A stretch of DNA of 64,000 bases, taken from Streptomyces albidoflavus. Its GTDB lineage: Bacteria > Actinomycetota > Actinomycetes > Streptomycetales > Streptomycetaceae. The number at the start of each line of letters is the position of its first letter. The stretch's first letter is position 1. Of this stretch, positions 9,176 through 17,871 are shown in pieces. The notes beneath the pieces are model-generated. The model had not been told where the DNA came from and ran no database searches. It saw only the letters and a list, made by a program, of their open reading frames with translations. The stretch is taken from positions 124,001-188,000 of the forward strand of contig NZ_JOII01000017.1 of the NCBI RefSeq assembly GCF_000719955.1, in the 5' to 3' direction. The position numbers and the translations under genes were made by a program.

Positions 9176-10165
9176 GTGGCCCAGGAGCGGGTGGGGCTGG
9201 TCGAGCGGATGGAGGTGCACCAGGTCGCGGTGTACGTGGGGGCCATGGTGGCCGGGGCGCTGGTGGGGTGGGCCGCGCCCGGACTGGCGCCGGGGCTGGA
9301 GCACGCCGTCAACCCGGTGCTGGGGGCCCTGCTCTTCGTCACCTTCCTCCAGGTGCCGGCGGCCGAGCTGTTCCGGTCGCTGCGGGACGGGCGGTTCCTG
9401 GCGGCCGTGCTGGTGGTGAACTTCGTCGTGGTGCCGCTGGTGGTGGCGGCGATGTTCGTGCTGCTCCCGGCGGACCAGGCGGTGCGGATCGGTGTCCTGC
9501 TGGTGCTGCTCTGCCCCTGCATCGACTACGTGATCGTCTTCTCCGGCCTGGCCGGGGGTTCCAGCCGCCGTCTGCTGGCGGCCACTCCCCTGCTGCTGGT
9601 CGCGCAGATGGTGCTGCTGCCCGGGTTCCTCTACCTGTTCATGGGGGCGGAGCTGGCCGAGGTCGTCGAAGTGGGGCCGTTCGTCGAGGCGTTCCTCGTG
9701 CTGATCGTGATCCCGCTGGCGCTGGCGTGGACGGTCCAGGGCTGGGCGGCCCGCAGGCCCGCCGGGCGGCGCGCCGCCGACGCCGCGGGCACCGCCATGG
9801 TCCCGCTGATGGCGGCGACCCTGCTCACGGTGGTCGCCTCCCAGGTGCCCAAAATCGGCGACAGCCTCGGCGACGTGGCCGCCGTCGTCCCGTTCTACGT
9901 CGCCTTCCTGGTGGTCATGGCCTTCGCCGGGCTGGTGGTGGCCCGCCTCTTCCGCCTCGGCACCCCGGCCGGACGCGCCGTCGTCTTCACCGGCGCCACC
10001 CGCAACTCCCTGGTCGTCCTCCCGCTGGCGCTGGCCCTGCCGGACCGGTTCGCGGCCGCCGGGGCCGTGGTGGTGACGCAGACACTGGTGGAGGTCGTGG
10101 GCATGGTGGTGTACGTCCGGCTCGTCCCGCGACTGCTCCCGGCGAACGACGTGTCCCAGTCGTGA
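9176..10165 (+). CDS. Arsenite-permease-like membrane transporter (ACR3/BASS family)
   Basis: A 329-residue integral membrane protein with about ten hydrophobic segments and little loop sequence. The repeat halves, with LCPCIDYVIVFSGLAGG in the first and TGATRNSLVVLPLALALP in the second, match the crossed-helix motifs of the bile-acid/arsenite (BASS) superfamily. The Cys in LCPC is where ACR3 pumps carry their essential cysteine. It likely exports arsenite or a related solute across the membrane. No ArsR repressor or ArsC reductase is adjacent, so the arsenic role is less certain than the fold. The GTG start follows GGGAGTGGGG. Confidence 0.75.
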   Translation: MAQERVGLVERMEVHQVAVYVGAMVAGALVGWAAPGLAPGLEHAVNPVLGALLFVTFLQVPAAELFRSLRDGRFLAAVLVVNFVVVPLVVAAMFVLLPADQAVRIGVLLVLLCPCIDYVIVFSGLAGGSSRRLLAATPLLLVAQMVLLPGFLYLFMGAELAEVVEVGPFVEAFLVLIVIPLALAWTVQGWAARRPAGRRAADAAGTAMVPLMAATLLTVVASQVPKIGDSLGDVAAVVPFYVAFLVVMAFAGLVVARLFRLGTPAGRAVVFTGATRNSLVVLPLALALPDRFAAAGAVVVTQTLVEVVGMVVYVRLVPRLLPANDVSQS

Positions 10166-10184
10166 GAGGGACGGAGAGGCGCCC

Positions 10185-10868
10185 GTGAACGCAGGCAGCG
10201 GCGCCAGGCCGTCACGCGCCTTCCGAGTGGCGGCGGCGGTCGGTGTCTGCTGCTACGTACTCGCGGCAGCCTGCGGCATGTACGTCCTGGCGGGCGGCCT
10301 CCCCGCCTTCCTCCAGGTCTGCCTGTGGGGCGTCCACGGCGTCGTGCTCGCCCTGCTGCTCCGCCGGCTCGGCCCCACGGAGACGGCGCTCGGGGCGGCG
10401 CTTCTCGCGGTGGCCGCCTCGGCTGCGGCCGGGTACGTGGCGGGCCTGGCCCGTGAGGACCTCACGCTGCGGCAGCGGGGCGAGCAGGTCGCGGTGACCG
10501 TGGTCGCGGAACGGCTCGACCCTGCCGAAGGCCGTAAGGGGCGCCACTCCCACTACACCCTGGAGCGGGCGGAGGACGGCGGCACGGTCCCGGGCGAGAT
10601 GGAGACCACCTCGGACCTCTACGACGTGGGGCGGCGGCTCACCGTGCTCGTGGACCCCGAGGGTGAGATACACCCCCGGACGCCCGGACAGGCCGACCCC
10701 GCCGCCGAGTTGGCCGGTGCGGCGGGGCTGATGCTGGTGGCGGTGGCGGGCGTCGGGTGGGTTGCGTGGCGCGGCCGGAGGCGTGAGGGCGGCCGTGCGA
10801 GTGCGCCCGGCGCGGCAGGTGCCGCAGGGCACCCGCGAGGTGGAGGAGCGGGAGGCCCGGCTGCGTGA
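10185..10868 (+). CDS. Membrane protein of unknown function (DUF3592-like), C-terminal end doubtful
   Basis: The frame encodes 227 residues from a GTG preceded by GGAGAGG, 19 bases after the permease stop, so it is probably cotranscribed. Three hydrophobic segments lie in residues 8-90. An extracytoplasmic, mostly beta domain (EQVAVTVVAERLDPA...RRLTVLVDPEGEIHP) follows, then a final membrane helix near 185-205. The domain recalls DUF3592 proteins, but I do not recognise a function. The last 25-30 codons are Gly/Ala/Pro-rich with poor third-position G/C, while the +1 frame there looks coding. This suggests a frameshift near 10780-10800. Confidence 0.65.
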   Translation: MNAGSGARPSRAFRVAAAVGVCCYVLAAACGMYVLAGGLPAFLQVCLWGVHGVVLALLLRRLGPTETALGAALLAVAASAAAGYVAGLAREDLTLRQRGEQVAVTVVAERLDPAEGRKGRHSHYTLERAEDGGTVPGEMETTSDLYDVGRRLTVLVDPEGEIHPRTPGQADPAAELAGAAGLMLVAVAGVGWVAWRGRRREGGRASAPGAAGAAGHPRGGGAGGPAA

Positions 10869-10983
10869 ACTTCTGCGGGCCGAGGCGTTCGGCAACCGAG
10901 GGTCGTGGCGGTTCGCGGAGGCCGTCGTCGAAGAGGTTCCCCGCGAGCCCTGCCCCCCGGCGCCGGGCGAGGGGCAGGTCCCC
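10783..10983 (+). other. Coding-like stretch in the +1 frame, possible frame-shifted gene tail
   Basis: From a GTG at 10783 (GGAG five bases upstream) the +1 frame reads a charged, helix-like sequence: TREVEEREARLRELLRAEAF, then RFAEAVVEEVP. Its third codon positions are almost all G or C up to about 10975. It then runs without a stop into the antisense of the ABC permease gene, which cannot be its real end. Either the 10185 gene is frameshifted and truncated, or a small gene lost its stop. I do not recognise the sequence. Confidence 0.35.
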
Positions 10984-12597
10984 TCAGGTGAGCAGATCCC
11001 TCCGCCGCAGCCTCGCCAGCCCCGCCGCCAGCACCGCCGCCGCGACCACCACCAGGGCGGCCACCGGGGCCCAGTTGGGGTCGGCGCCCGGGAGCTTCGG
11101 CACGTGGGTGAAGGGGGAGAGGTCCATGACCACGGCGGGCAGGTCGAGGACCGGGCCGACCCAGCCGATGAGCAGGCAGAGCGTGGCGATCGCCCAGCCG
11201 GCCGGGGCGGCCCGGGGGAGGAAGGCGTAGAGGGTGAAGGCGACGGCGGCCAGGGTCCAGACGGCGGGGAGCTGGGCCAGGCAGCCGAGGAGGAGGGCGG
11301 GCAGGTCGCGGCCGTGGCCGAGGGCGAGGCCCAGGGCGGCGGCGGTGAGGAGGACGGCGGGGCCCGCGAAGGCGATCAGGAGGTGGCCGGCGGCCCAGCG
11401 GAGGCGGCCGACGGGGTGGGCGAGGAGCGGTTCGGCCCGGTGTGCGGTCTCCTCGGTGTGCAGGCGGAGCACGGCGGCGACGGCGTAGAGGGCGGCGAGG
11501 ATGCCGAGGACGCCGGTCATCGCGGCGAGGAAGGCGTCGGTGATCGCCTGTTCGCCACCGAGGCGGATCAGGATCTCGCGGGTCGAGTCGTCGTCCTCCA
11601 GGAGCGCGCCGGCGCCGTCGGCGAGGCTGCCGAAGAGGACGGCGGCGGGGGCGAAGGCGAGCGTCCAGCCGAGCAGGGTGCCCCGCTGGAGCCGCCAGGC
11701 GAGCGCCCCGGGCGTACCGAGGCGGCCCTCGGGGGCGCCGGGGCGGGCGGCGAGGAAGCTGGCGCCCAGGTCGCGGCGGGCGGCGAGGGTGTGGGCGAGG
11801 GCGGCCAGGGCGAGGGTGGCGGCGGCGAAGAGGGCCAGCACCCACCAGCGTTCGCCGGCGAACGGGCGGATGTTCTGCGCCCAGCCGAGCGGGGAGAGCC
11901 AGGTCAGCGGCGAGGAGCCGTCGTCACGGGCGGCGTCGCCCGCCGCGCGCAGGACGAAGGCGGCGCCGAGCAGGGCGGCGCCCAGGCCCCGGGCGAGGCG
12001 GGCGCTCTCGGTGAGCTGGGCGGCGGTGGCGGCGGCGGCCGCGAAGAGCAGGCCGGTGGCGCCGAGGGCGAGCCCGTGGGCGAGGGCCCCCCGCAGGCCC
12101 TCGCCGCCGAGCGCGGCCGTGGCGACGAGAGCCACGGCGAGATTGGCGGTCACAGCGGTGAGCAGGGCTGCGGTGAGCGGGGCGCGGCGGCCCACCATGG
12201 CCGAGGAGACCATCTCCTGACGGCCGCTCTCCTCCTCGTCCCGGGTGTGCCGGACGACCAGGAGCAGGCTCATCACGGCGGTGAGGACAGCGGCGACCAC
12301 CCCGTACCGCCAGACGACCAGGGCCCCGAGGGAGTCGTCGAGCACCGGCCCGTACAGGGCGCGCAGGGAGCTGTTGCCGCTCATGCCGGCGGCGGCCTGG
12401 GCGCGTTCGGCGGCGGTGGAGTAGAGGGCGGCGAGTCCAGGCGGGCCGGCGGCGAGCAGGCCGCCGATGCCCAGCACCCAGAGCGGGATCAGCACGCGGT
12501 CGCGGCGCAGGGCGAGCCGGTAGAGGGCGCCGGTGCCGGCGAAGGGGCGGCCGCCGCCCGCCGGGCGGGCGGTGGCGGGGAGGGCGGCGGCGCTCAT
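10984..12597 (-). CDS. ABC-2 type exporter permease (polyketide-exporter-like)
   Basis: A 537-residue membrane protein with about twelve transmembrane helices in two homologous halves (begins [23 protein letters not shown]). This is the form of the large fused permeases annotated as putative exporters of polyketide antibiotics (COG3559-like). It overlaps the upstream ATPase gene by four bases (ATGA), so the two are translationally coupled and form one exporter. The substrate cannot be told from sequence; drug or lipid export is inferred from the family and the divergent GbsR/MarR regulator. Confidence 0.88.
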   Translation of the reverse strand: MSAAALPATARPAGGGRPFAGTGALYRLALRRDRVLIPLWVLGIGGLLAAGPPGLAALYSTAAERAQAAAGMSGNSSLRALYGPVLDDSLGALVVWRYGVVAAVLTAVMSLLLVVRHTRDEEESGRQEMVSSAMVGRRAPLTAALLTAVTANLAVALVATAALGGEGLRGALAHGLALGATGLLFAAAAATAAQLTESARLARGLGAALLGAAFVLRAAGDAARDDGSSPLTWLSPLGWAQNIRPFAGERWWVLALFAAATLALAALAHTLAARRDLGASFLAARPGAPEGRLGTPGALAWRLQRGTLLGWTLAFAPAAVLFGSLADGAGALLEDDDSTREILIRLGGEQAITDAFLAAMTGVLGILAALYAVAAVLRLHTEETAHRAEPLLAHPVGRLRWAAGHLLIAFAGPAVLLTAAALGLALGHGRDLPALLLGCLAQLPAVWTLAAVAFTLYAFLPRAAPAGWAIATLCLLIGWVGPVLDLPAVVMDLSPFTHVPKLPGADPNWAPVAALVVVAAAVLAAGLARLRRRDLLT

Positions 12598-13535
12598 CGG
12601 GCCGCTCCTTCCGTAGCGGCGGGGCGTTCGGCCGAGCCGGCCGGTTCCTGCTGGTAGTGGCGGAGGAAGAGTTCCTCCAGGGTGGGCGGGGTGGCGGTGA
12701 GGGAGCGGACGCCCGCCGCGGTGAGGGCGCGCAGGACGGCGTCGAGCCCCTCGGGTTCGGCCGCGAGCCGCACCAGGTGGCCGTCGGTGTGGACGTCGTG
12801 GACGCCGGGGAGGCGGTCGAGGCCCTCCGGGAGCCGGGCGGGGTCGGTGAGTTCGGCGGTGAGGGCGGTACGGGCGAGATGGCGCAGGGAGGCGAGGGTT
12901 CCGGTCTCCACGGTGCGGCCGTCGCGGATGATCGAGACGCGGTCGCAGAGGGTCTCGACCTCGCTGAGGATGTGCGAGGAGAGCAGCACGGTACGGCCCC
13001 GGTCGCGGGCCTCGCGCACGCAGGACTGGAAGACCTCCTCCATCAGCGGGTCGAGGCCGGAGGTGGGTTCGTCCAGGATCAGCAGCTCGGCGTCGGAGGC
13101 GAAGGCGGCGACCAGGGCGACCTTCTGCCGGTTGCCCTTGGAGTACGTACGGCCCTTCTTGGCCGGGTCGAGCTGGAAGCGGTCGAGGAGTTCGGCGCGG
13201 CGGGCCGGGTCGAGGGGGCCGCGCAGGCGGGCGTAGAGGTCGATGACCTCGCCGCCGGAGAGGTTGGGCCAGAGGGTGACGTCGCCGGGGACGTAGGCGA
13301 GGCGGCGGTGGAGCGGGACGGCGTCGCGCCAGGGGTCACCACCGAGGAGGCGGACGGTGCCGCCGTCGGCGCGGAGCAGGCCGAGCAGGACGCGGATGGT
13401 GGTGGACTTGCCGGAGCCGTTGGGCCCGAGGAAGCCGTGCACCTCGCCGGCTTCGACCTCCAGGTCGAGTCCGTCGAGGGCGCGGGTACGGCCGAAGGTC
13501 TTCCGTAGCGCTAAGGCGGTGATGCTCGTCGTCAT
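12594..13535 (-). CDS. ABC transporter ATP-binding protein
   Basis: A 313-residue ATPase that powers the downstream permease. It has Walker [10 protein letters not shown] near residue 38, a signature region YSKGNRQKV (a variant of LSGGQ), Walker [14 protein letters not shown] and the switch His in [11 protein letters not shown]. The C-terminal 90 residues are the extra domain seen in DrrA-like exporters. The ATG has no ribosome binding site. It lies about seven bases from a TACGTT -10 hexamer, so the mRNA is probably leaderless. Its promoter overlaps two palindromic operators shared with the divergent regulator gene. Confidence 0.95.
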   Translation of the reverse strand: MTTSITALALRKTFGRTRALDGLDLEVEAGEVHGFLGPNGSGKSTTIRVLLGLLRADGGTVRLLGGDPWRDAVPLHRRLAYVPGDVTLWPNLSGGEVIDLYARLRGPLDPARRAELLDRFQLDPAKKGRTYSKGNRQKVALVAAFASDAELLILDEPTSGLDPLMEEVFQSCVREARDRGRTVLLSSHILSEVETLCDRVSIIRDGRTVETGTLASLRHLARTALTAELTDPARLPEGLDRLPGVHDVHTDGHLVRLAAEPEGLDAVLRALTAAGVRSLTATPPTLEELFLRHYQQEPAGSAERPAATEGAAR

Positions 13536-13540
13536 GTTTC

Positions 13541-13571
13541 TGAACGTACGGTACGTTCACAAAATTGTGAA
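13541..13571. promoter_or_regulatory. Leaderless promoter of the exporter overlapped by two palindromic operators
   Basis: TGAACGTACGGTACGTTCA (13541-13559) is a perfect 19-bp dyad. TTCACAAAATTGTGAA (13556-13571) is a perfect 16-bp dyad sharing its edge. On the minus strand TTCACA (13571-13566) and TACGTT (13548-13543) are spaced by exactly 17 bases, giving a -35/-10 pair whose start point falls on the ATPase ATG. The operators cover both hexamers, so a bound dimer would block transcription. A TATAAA at 13584-13589 could be the -10 of the divergent regulator. Confidence 0.75.
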
Positions 13572-13662
13572 GATAAGGAAGCGTATAAAGTCGGGCCCGT
13601 GCCGGTGATCCGTCGGGCGGGGGCGGGCGGAGCGGTGAAGCGGAAGAGAGAGGGAGGGTCGC

Positions 13663-14217
13663 GTGCCCCAGGCGAACAGCGCGAGCGGTGCGGACGGGAA
13701 CGAGAAGCGGAACGACGAGCCCGGCGAGGAGCAACTGTCGCTCTTCGTCGAGCGGTTCGCGGCCGACATGGTCGAGGCGGGGATGCCCCGGATGGCCGCG
13801 CGGGTCTTCGGCGCGCTGCTCTCCTCGCCCGAGGGCGTCATGACCTCCGCCCAGCTCTCCGAGCAGCTGCGGATCAGCCCGGCCGCCGTCTCGGGCGCCA
13901 TCAGCTACCTCGTCAACATCACCCTGGTCCGCCGCGAACGCGAGCCCGGCTCCCGGCGCGACCGGTACCGCCTCCACCCCGACCAGTGGTACGAGGCACT
14001 GACCAGCCGGGACGCCCGCCTCATCCGCTGGTCGGACACCCTGCGGGACGGGATCGCGACGGTCGGGCCCGAGACCACGCCGGGCCGCCGGATGGCCGAG
14101 ACGCTGGAGTTCTTCGACTTCATGCGGAACGAGATGGAGCGCCTGCTCAGCCGCTGGCGCGCCCACCGCGAAGAGGTCTTCGGCCCCACCGGCCCCGGAC
14201 CGGCCGACAACGGCTGA
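13663..14217 (+). CDS. GbsR/MarR-family transcriptional regulator
   Basis: A 184-residue winged-helix protein. After an acidic N-terminus, residues 25-95 carry the MarR/GbsR core: FAADMVEAGMPRMAARVFGALL, then SAQLSEQLRISPAAVSGAISYL as the recognition helices, and the wing RREREPGSRRDRYRL. It is divergent from the ABC exporter, with the two dyads at 13541-13571 between them. It is therefore the likely repressor of the exporter and perhaps of itself. The GTG start follows GGGAGGG. The inducer is unknown. Confidence 0.92.
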   Translation: MPQANSASGADGNEKRNDEPGEEQLSLFVERFAADMVEAGMPRMAARVFGALLSSPEGVMTSAQLSEQLRISPAAVSGAISYLVNITLVRREREPGSRRDRYRLHPDQWYEALTSRDARLIRWSDTLRDGIATVGPETTPGRRMAETLEFFDFMRNEMERLLSRWRAHREEVFGPTGPGPADNG

Positions 14218-14321
14218 CGCTCCCTCACCGGAAGCTGTGGCCAAACCCTTACGCAACCCGGCCCGCGCGGCCGGGCCGACGGGCATACTCGCCGCCGTGG
14301 GCCGCCCGGCCCTCCTCCGGC

Positions 14322-16100
14322 GTGCCCGGAGCCCCTGCCCGCGCGCCCCCCACCCGCGAGGCCGAGCCCCTCGCGAGGTGCGTCCTGACAGCCCGACAGA
14401 CGACGGAGACCACGGCCGACGGCGCCACGGTCCCGATACCCGGGCCGGGACCCCGCCCGGCATCCCCCTGGGTCTGGCGCACCGGCGCCGCCCTCACCAC
14501 CCTCGCCGCCCTCCAGCAACTCGCCCTGGCCTGCGGCGCCCCGCTCCCCGGCCGGCAGCCCTGGCCGCTGCTCCTGGCCGCCGCTCCCCTGCTCTGGTGG
14601 GGCCGTACCGGACTCCTGGCCGCCCTCGCCGCCCTGCCCGGCCCGCCGCCACGACTCCGCGCCCGCCTCACGGCGATCCCGCCCGCCGCCCTGGCCGCCG
14701 GAGTCCTCGGCCTCGCCGCGCTGCTCTGGGCCGCGCTCCAGGACCACGAGCCCTGGATCGGCCACGAGGAGTCGGTCTACGCCAACAAGGCCCGCTCCTG
14801 GACCGAAGGCGGCCCGCCCGCCGCCGGCTGGGGCGAGTACCGCCCGCCCGGACTGCCGCTGCTCGGCACCCTCGCCCTGCGCCTGCACGCCGACGTGGGC
14901 GCGCTGCGCGCGGTGACCCTGCTGCTCGCCCTCGCCATGCTCACCGTGACCTACCTGGTGGCGGCCCGGTGGACCACCCCGCGCCGGGCCGTGCTGACCG
15001 TGCTGCTCGTCCTGTGCGGCCTCGGTTTCCTGCGGCGGCTCCCCGAGTTCCTCAACGACATCGGCAGCACCGGCCTCCTGCTGGTCGTGGTGTACCTGCT
15101 GACCCGCGCCCAGGAACACCCCGGCTCGCGCGCCCTGCTGGCCCTGCCGCCCTTCGTGCTGGCCGCCTTCTACCTGCGGTACGGGGTCGCCGGGAACCTC
15201 GCCGCCATCCTGCTGGCGGCGCTGACGGCGTACGGGGCGCGCGCCTGGCTTGCCCGGGGGCGGCAGCTGGCGGTGGCCGGGACGGTGATCCTCGCCGGGC
15301 TCGTCCCGCACTTCGTGCACGCGATCCAGGTCACCGGGTCGCCGCTGGGGCTGGTGTTCTGGGCCACCTCGCAGGCCGAGCGGCAGTTCGTCGGGGACGG
15401 GCTTCTCTACTACCTGGCGATCTTCCCGTACCGCCTCGCCGGGGACCTCGGCGGTGTGGTGATGGCGGCCGGGTTCGTCGCGGCGTACGCGGCGGTGCGG
15501 CGGCTGCGGCGCGCGGGTGAGCCCGGTCCCCAGACCCGGCGGTGGGCCTTCCTCGGGCTCACCTCCGTACTGGTCTTCGTGCTGCTCGGGGTGGCCACCG
15601 ACGGCGAACCGCGCTTCGTCTACCTGCCGGTCGTCCTGCTGACCGTGCTCGGCGTGCAGGCGCTCGCCCGGGCCGCCGGGGAACAGCGGCGCCGGCTCCT
15701 CGCGGGGATCGGCGCGCTCGCCCTGCTGACCACCGCCGGCACCGCCCAGTCGGTGGCCCACGGCGCCATGCCCGGCCCGACCGGCCAGGCCCGCTCCACG
15801 GTCCCGGTGGCCCGCGCCCTCGCCGCCGACGGCACCCCCTGCCTGCTGGTCACCGGGTACGAACCGGAGAGCGGCTGGTACTCGGGGTGCGACGCGATGA
15901 CGTACCGCCAGTACCGGGCCGCCGGTCCCCCGGCGCCGGGCACCCGGGTCTCCTTCGTCCGGTACGAGCGCGGGCGCCACCAGCCCGGTGACCCGGGGCT
16001 GGCGAAGCTGACGCGGGGCATGGAGCGGACGGTGCTCAGGCTTCCGGCGACCGGGGTGCTGGGTGAGGCGCACGTGGTGACCGTCCGGGTGCCGGACTGA
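14322..16100 (+). CDS. GT-C family membrane glycosyltransferase (ArnT/PMT-like)
   Basis: About 592 residues with some ten to twelve transmembrane helices. The first extracytoplasmic loop has IGHEESVYANKARSW, holding the acidic residues expected at the GT-C catalytic site, followed by GEYRPPGLPLLGTLAL, the usual R/H-P-P-x-x-P motif. The soluble C-terminal part contains GTPCLLVTGYEPESGWYSGC. Members of this fold (GT39/GT83) transfer sugars from polyprenyl phosphates outside the membrane. The start is uncertain: no good ATG exists, and GTG at 14322 is the first reasonable in-frame start, without a clear ribosome binding site. Acceptor and sugar are unknown. Confidence 0.8.
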   Translation: MPGAPARAPPTREAEPLARCVLTARQTTETTADGATVPIPGPGPRPASPWVWRTGAALTTLAALQQLALACGAPLPGRQPWPLLLAAAPLLWWGRTGLLAALAALPGPPPRLRARLTAIPPAALAAGVLGLAALLWAALQDHEPWIGHEESVYANKARSWTEGGPPAAGWGEYRPPGLPLLGTLALRLHADVGALRAVTLLLALAMLTVTYLVAARWTTPRRAVLTVLLVLCGLGFLRRLPEFLNDIGSTGLLLVVVYLLTRAQEHPGSRALLALPPFVLAAFYLRYGVAGNLAAILLAALTAYGARAWLARGRQLAVAGTVILAGLVPHFVHAIQVTGSPLGLVFWATSQAERQFVGDGLLYYLAIFPYRLAGDLGGVVMAAGFVAAYAAVRRLRRAGEPGPQTRRWAFLGLTSVLVFVLLGVATDGEPRFVYLPVVLLTVLGVQALARAAGEQRRRLLAGIGALALLTTAGTAQSVAHGAMPGPTGQARSTVPVARALAADGTPCLLVTGYEPESGWYSGCDAMTYRQYRAAGPPAPGTRVSFVRYERGRHQPGDPGLAKLTRGMERTVLRLPATGVLGEAHVVTVRVPD

Positions 16101-16116
16101 CCCCACACCACGCGGA

Positions 16117-16148
16117 ACGCCCCGCTCTCCCGGAGGAGGGCGGGGCGT
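16117..16148. terminator. Bidirectional terminator
   Basis: A 9-bp stem (ACGCCCCGC at 16117-16125, GCGGGGCGT at 16140-16148) with partial pairing inside lies between the convergent ends of the glycosyltransferase and symporter genes. Confidence 0.8.
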
Positions 16149-16170
16149 CGCGGACCGTGTCGCGCCTGGA

Positions 16171-17520
16171 TCAGGCGGCGGCGGGCGCTTCCTTGGCGTC
16201 CAGTTCGAAGCTGGTCGCGTTGTCGTACGCCGTGCGGTCGAGGATGTTCTCGCGCGCCGAGACGAGGACCGGGACGAGGGCCTGGCCGGCCACGTTGGTG
16301 GCGGTGCGGATCATGTCCAGGATCGGGTCGATGGCGAGGAGCAGGCCGACGCCCTCCATGGGCAGGCCCAGGGTGGAGAGGGTCAGGGTCAGCATGACCG
16401 TGGCGCCGGTGAGTCCGGCGGTGGCGGCGGAGCCGACGACCGAGACGAAGGCGATCAGCAGGTAGTCGGTGAGGCCGAGCTGGATGTCGAAGATCTGCGC
16501 GACGAAGATCGCGGCGATCGCCGGGTAGATCGCGGCGCAGCCGTCCATCTTGGTGGTGGCACCGAAGGGCACCGCGAAGGAGGTGTACTCCTTCGGCACG
16601 CCGAGCCGCTCGGTGACCTTCTGGGTGACCGGCATGGTGCCGACCGAGGAGCGGGAGACGAAGGCCAGCTGGATCGCGGGCCAGGCGCCCTTGAAGAACT
16701 GGACCGGGTTGAGCTTGGCGACGGTCGACAGCAGCAGCGGGTAGACGCCGAAGAGGACGATCGCGCAGCCGATGTAGATGTCGGCGGTGAAGGTCGCGTA
16801 CTTGCCGATCAGGTCCCAGCCGTAGGTGGCGATGGCGCTGCCGATGAGGCCGACGGTGCCGATCGGGGCGAGGCGGATGACCCACCACAGGGCCTTCTGG
16901 AGCAGGCTCAGCACGGACTCGCTGAGGGCGAGGATCGGCTGCGCCTTCTCACCGAGCTGGAGCGCGGCGATACCGGCGACGGCGGCCATGAAGACGATCT
17001 GCAGCACGTTCAGCTCGGTGAACGGCGTGATCACGTCGGTCGGGATGATCCCGGTGAGGAAGTCGATCCAGGAGCCGGTGTTCTCCGGCTTGGCGCCGTC
17101 CTTCGGGGTGAGGCCGGTGCCCGCGCCCGGGTTGGTGACCAGGCCGATGACGAGGCCGATGGCGACCGCGATCAGCGAGGTGATCATGAACCAGAGCAGC
17201 GTGCGGGAGGCGAGCCGGGCGGCGTTGTTCACCTTCCGCAGGTTGGTGATGGAGACCAGGATCGCGAAGAAGACGAGCGGGGCCACGGCCAGCTTCAGCA
17301 GGCCGATGAAGACGCCGCCGACCTGCTCCAGCGTGGTGACCAGCCAGTCGATCTGCTGGCTGCGGGCGAGCCAGCCGAGGAGCACACCGAGGACGAGGCC
17401 GCCGAGTATCTGCGCCCAGAAGGGGATCTTCGGTATGCGGGAGCCGGTACGGGGCTGCCCGGCCCCTCTGGCCTGGGCGTCCTCGGGGCTGGGCTCGGAG
17501 GCAGGGTTCTGCGCGGACAC
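16171..17520 (-). CDS. Dicarboxylate/amino acid:cation symporter (DAACS family, possibly cystine uptake)
   Basis: A 449-residue GltP/DctA-fold secondary transporter. Hallmarks are FVSRSSVGTMPVT (hairpin 1 SSS-type motif), GATTKMDGCAA (NMDGT-type motif) and DPILDMIRTATNVAGQ in TM8. The Arg that selects acidic side chains and the Na-site Asn are present. The residue equivalent to Asp405 of GltPh is Gln. The GTG at 17520 is chosen because CCGGAG lies seven bases upstream; the frame is open much further but with no homology. The gene is preceded by a leader-peptide ORF with three Cys codons and a hairpin. Together with the TcyP branch of the family this hints at L-cystine transport, an inference. 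Confidence 0.9.
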   Translation of the reverse strand: MSAQNPASEPSPEDAQARGAGQPRTGSRIPKIPFWAQILGGLVLGVLLGWLARSQQIDWLVTTLEQVGGVFIGLLKLAVAPLVFFAILVSITNLRKVNNAARLASRTLLWFMITSLIAVAIGLVIGLVTNPGAGTGLTPKDGAKPENTGSWIDFLTGIIPTDVITPFTELNVLQIVFMAAVAGIAALQLGEKAQPILALSESVLSLLQKALWWVIRLAPIGTVGLIGSAIATYGWDLIGKYATFTADIYIGCAIVLFGVYPLLLSTVAKLNPVQFFKGAWPAIQLAFVSRSSVGTMPVTQKVTERLGVPKEYTSFAVPFGATTKMDGCAAIYPAIAAIFVAQIFDIQLGLTDYLLIAFVSVVGSAATAGLTGATVMLTLTLSTLGLPMEGVGLLLAIDPILDMIRTATNVAGQALVPVLVSARENILDRTAYDNATSFELDAKEAPAAA

Positions 17521-17579
17521 GGACACACTCCGGTGGGATGCGGTGGGGGTGGGGGACGAAGGGCTGTGCCCGGGGCACG

Positions 17580-17611
17580 CGCTCCCGCGCGGTGCGAAGC
17601 GCGCGGGAGCG
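17580..17611 (-). promoter_or_regulatory. Leader hairpin before the symporter gene (attenuator candidate)
   Basis: A perfect 11-bp stem (CGCTCCCGCGC at 17580-17590, GCGCGGGAGCG at 17601-17611) with a 10-base loop lies between the leader-peptide stop and the symporter start. It has no T-run, but Streptomyces terminators often lack one. It could act as a conditional terminator or mask the downstream ribosome binding site. Confidence 0.55.
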
Positions 17612-17741
17612 GACGTACGGGATGACCGTGCGGCCGGGCGTCGTGGGCGGTGCCGGTGGCTGAGAGCCCCGAAGGGCCGGGCCCGGGCGGCGGGGTTGAG
17701 CGGCGTGACGCGGTCGTGCGTCGGCCCCCGCCGGGCGGGTC

Positions 17742-17864
17742 TCAGGTGGTGCGGCAGAGCGCCGGACGGCGACACGCCGCCGAGACGCGGCGGCAGAGGT
17801 CGACGTGCAGACGCGCCACGAGCGGGGTGCTCCTGGCCTGGCGGTGCGCGGCTGCGGTCATCAT
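17742..17864 (-). CDS. Putative leader peptide (Cys-containing upstream ORF)
   Basis: A 40-codon frame starting ATGATG on the minus strand, ending TGA, followed by 221 bases to the symporter start. The peptide has the sequence STPLVARLHVDLCRRVSAAC in its middle and a third Cys near the end. The pattern Arg-x-His-Val-Asp-Leu-Cys-Arg...Cys is that of the small actinobacterial peptides annotated as putative leader peptides before sulfur and cysteine genes. It has no ribosome binding site. A promoter-like TTGATG/TAACGT pair places the transcript start at or next to the ATG, so translation would be leaderless. Stalling at Cys codons when Cys-tRNA is short could open the hairpin downstream. Confidence 0.65.
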   Translation of the reverse strand: MMTAAAHRQARSTPLVARLHVDLCRRVSAACRRPALCRTT

Positions 17865-17871
17865 GGCGGAT

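Noticed and set aside
10762..12657. 631-codon plus-strand open frame over the ABC permease
   Set aside because: Beyond about 10980 it is the mirror of the permease gene and Gly/Glu-rich; only the part before that was kept as a possible coding remnant.
16171..17775. Symporter start about 85 codons further upstream
   Set aside because: The extra residues are Pro/Arg/Ser-rich, overlap the leader ORF stop and hairpin, and GTG 17520 has a proper ribosome binding site.
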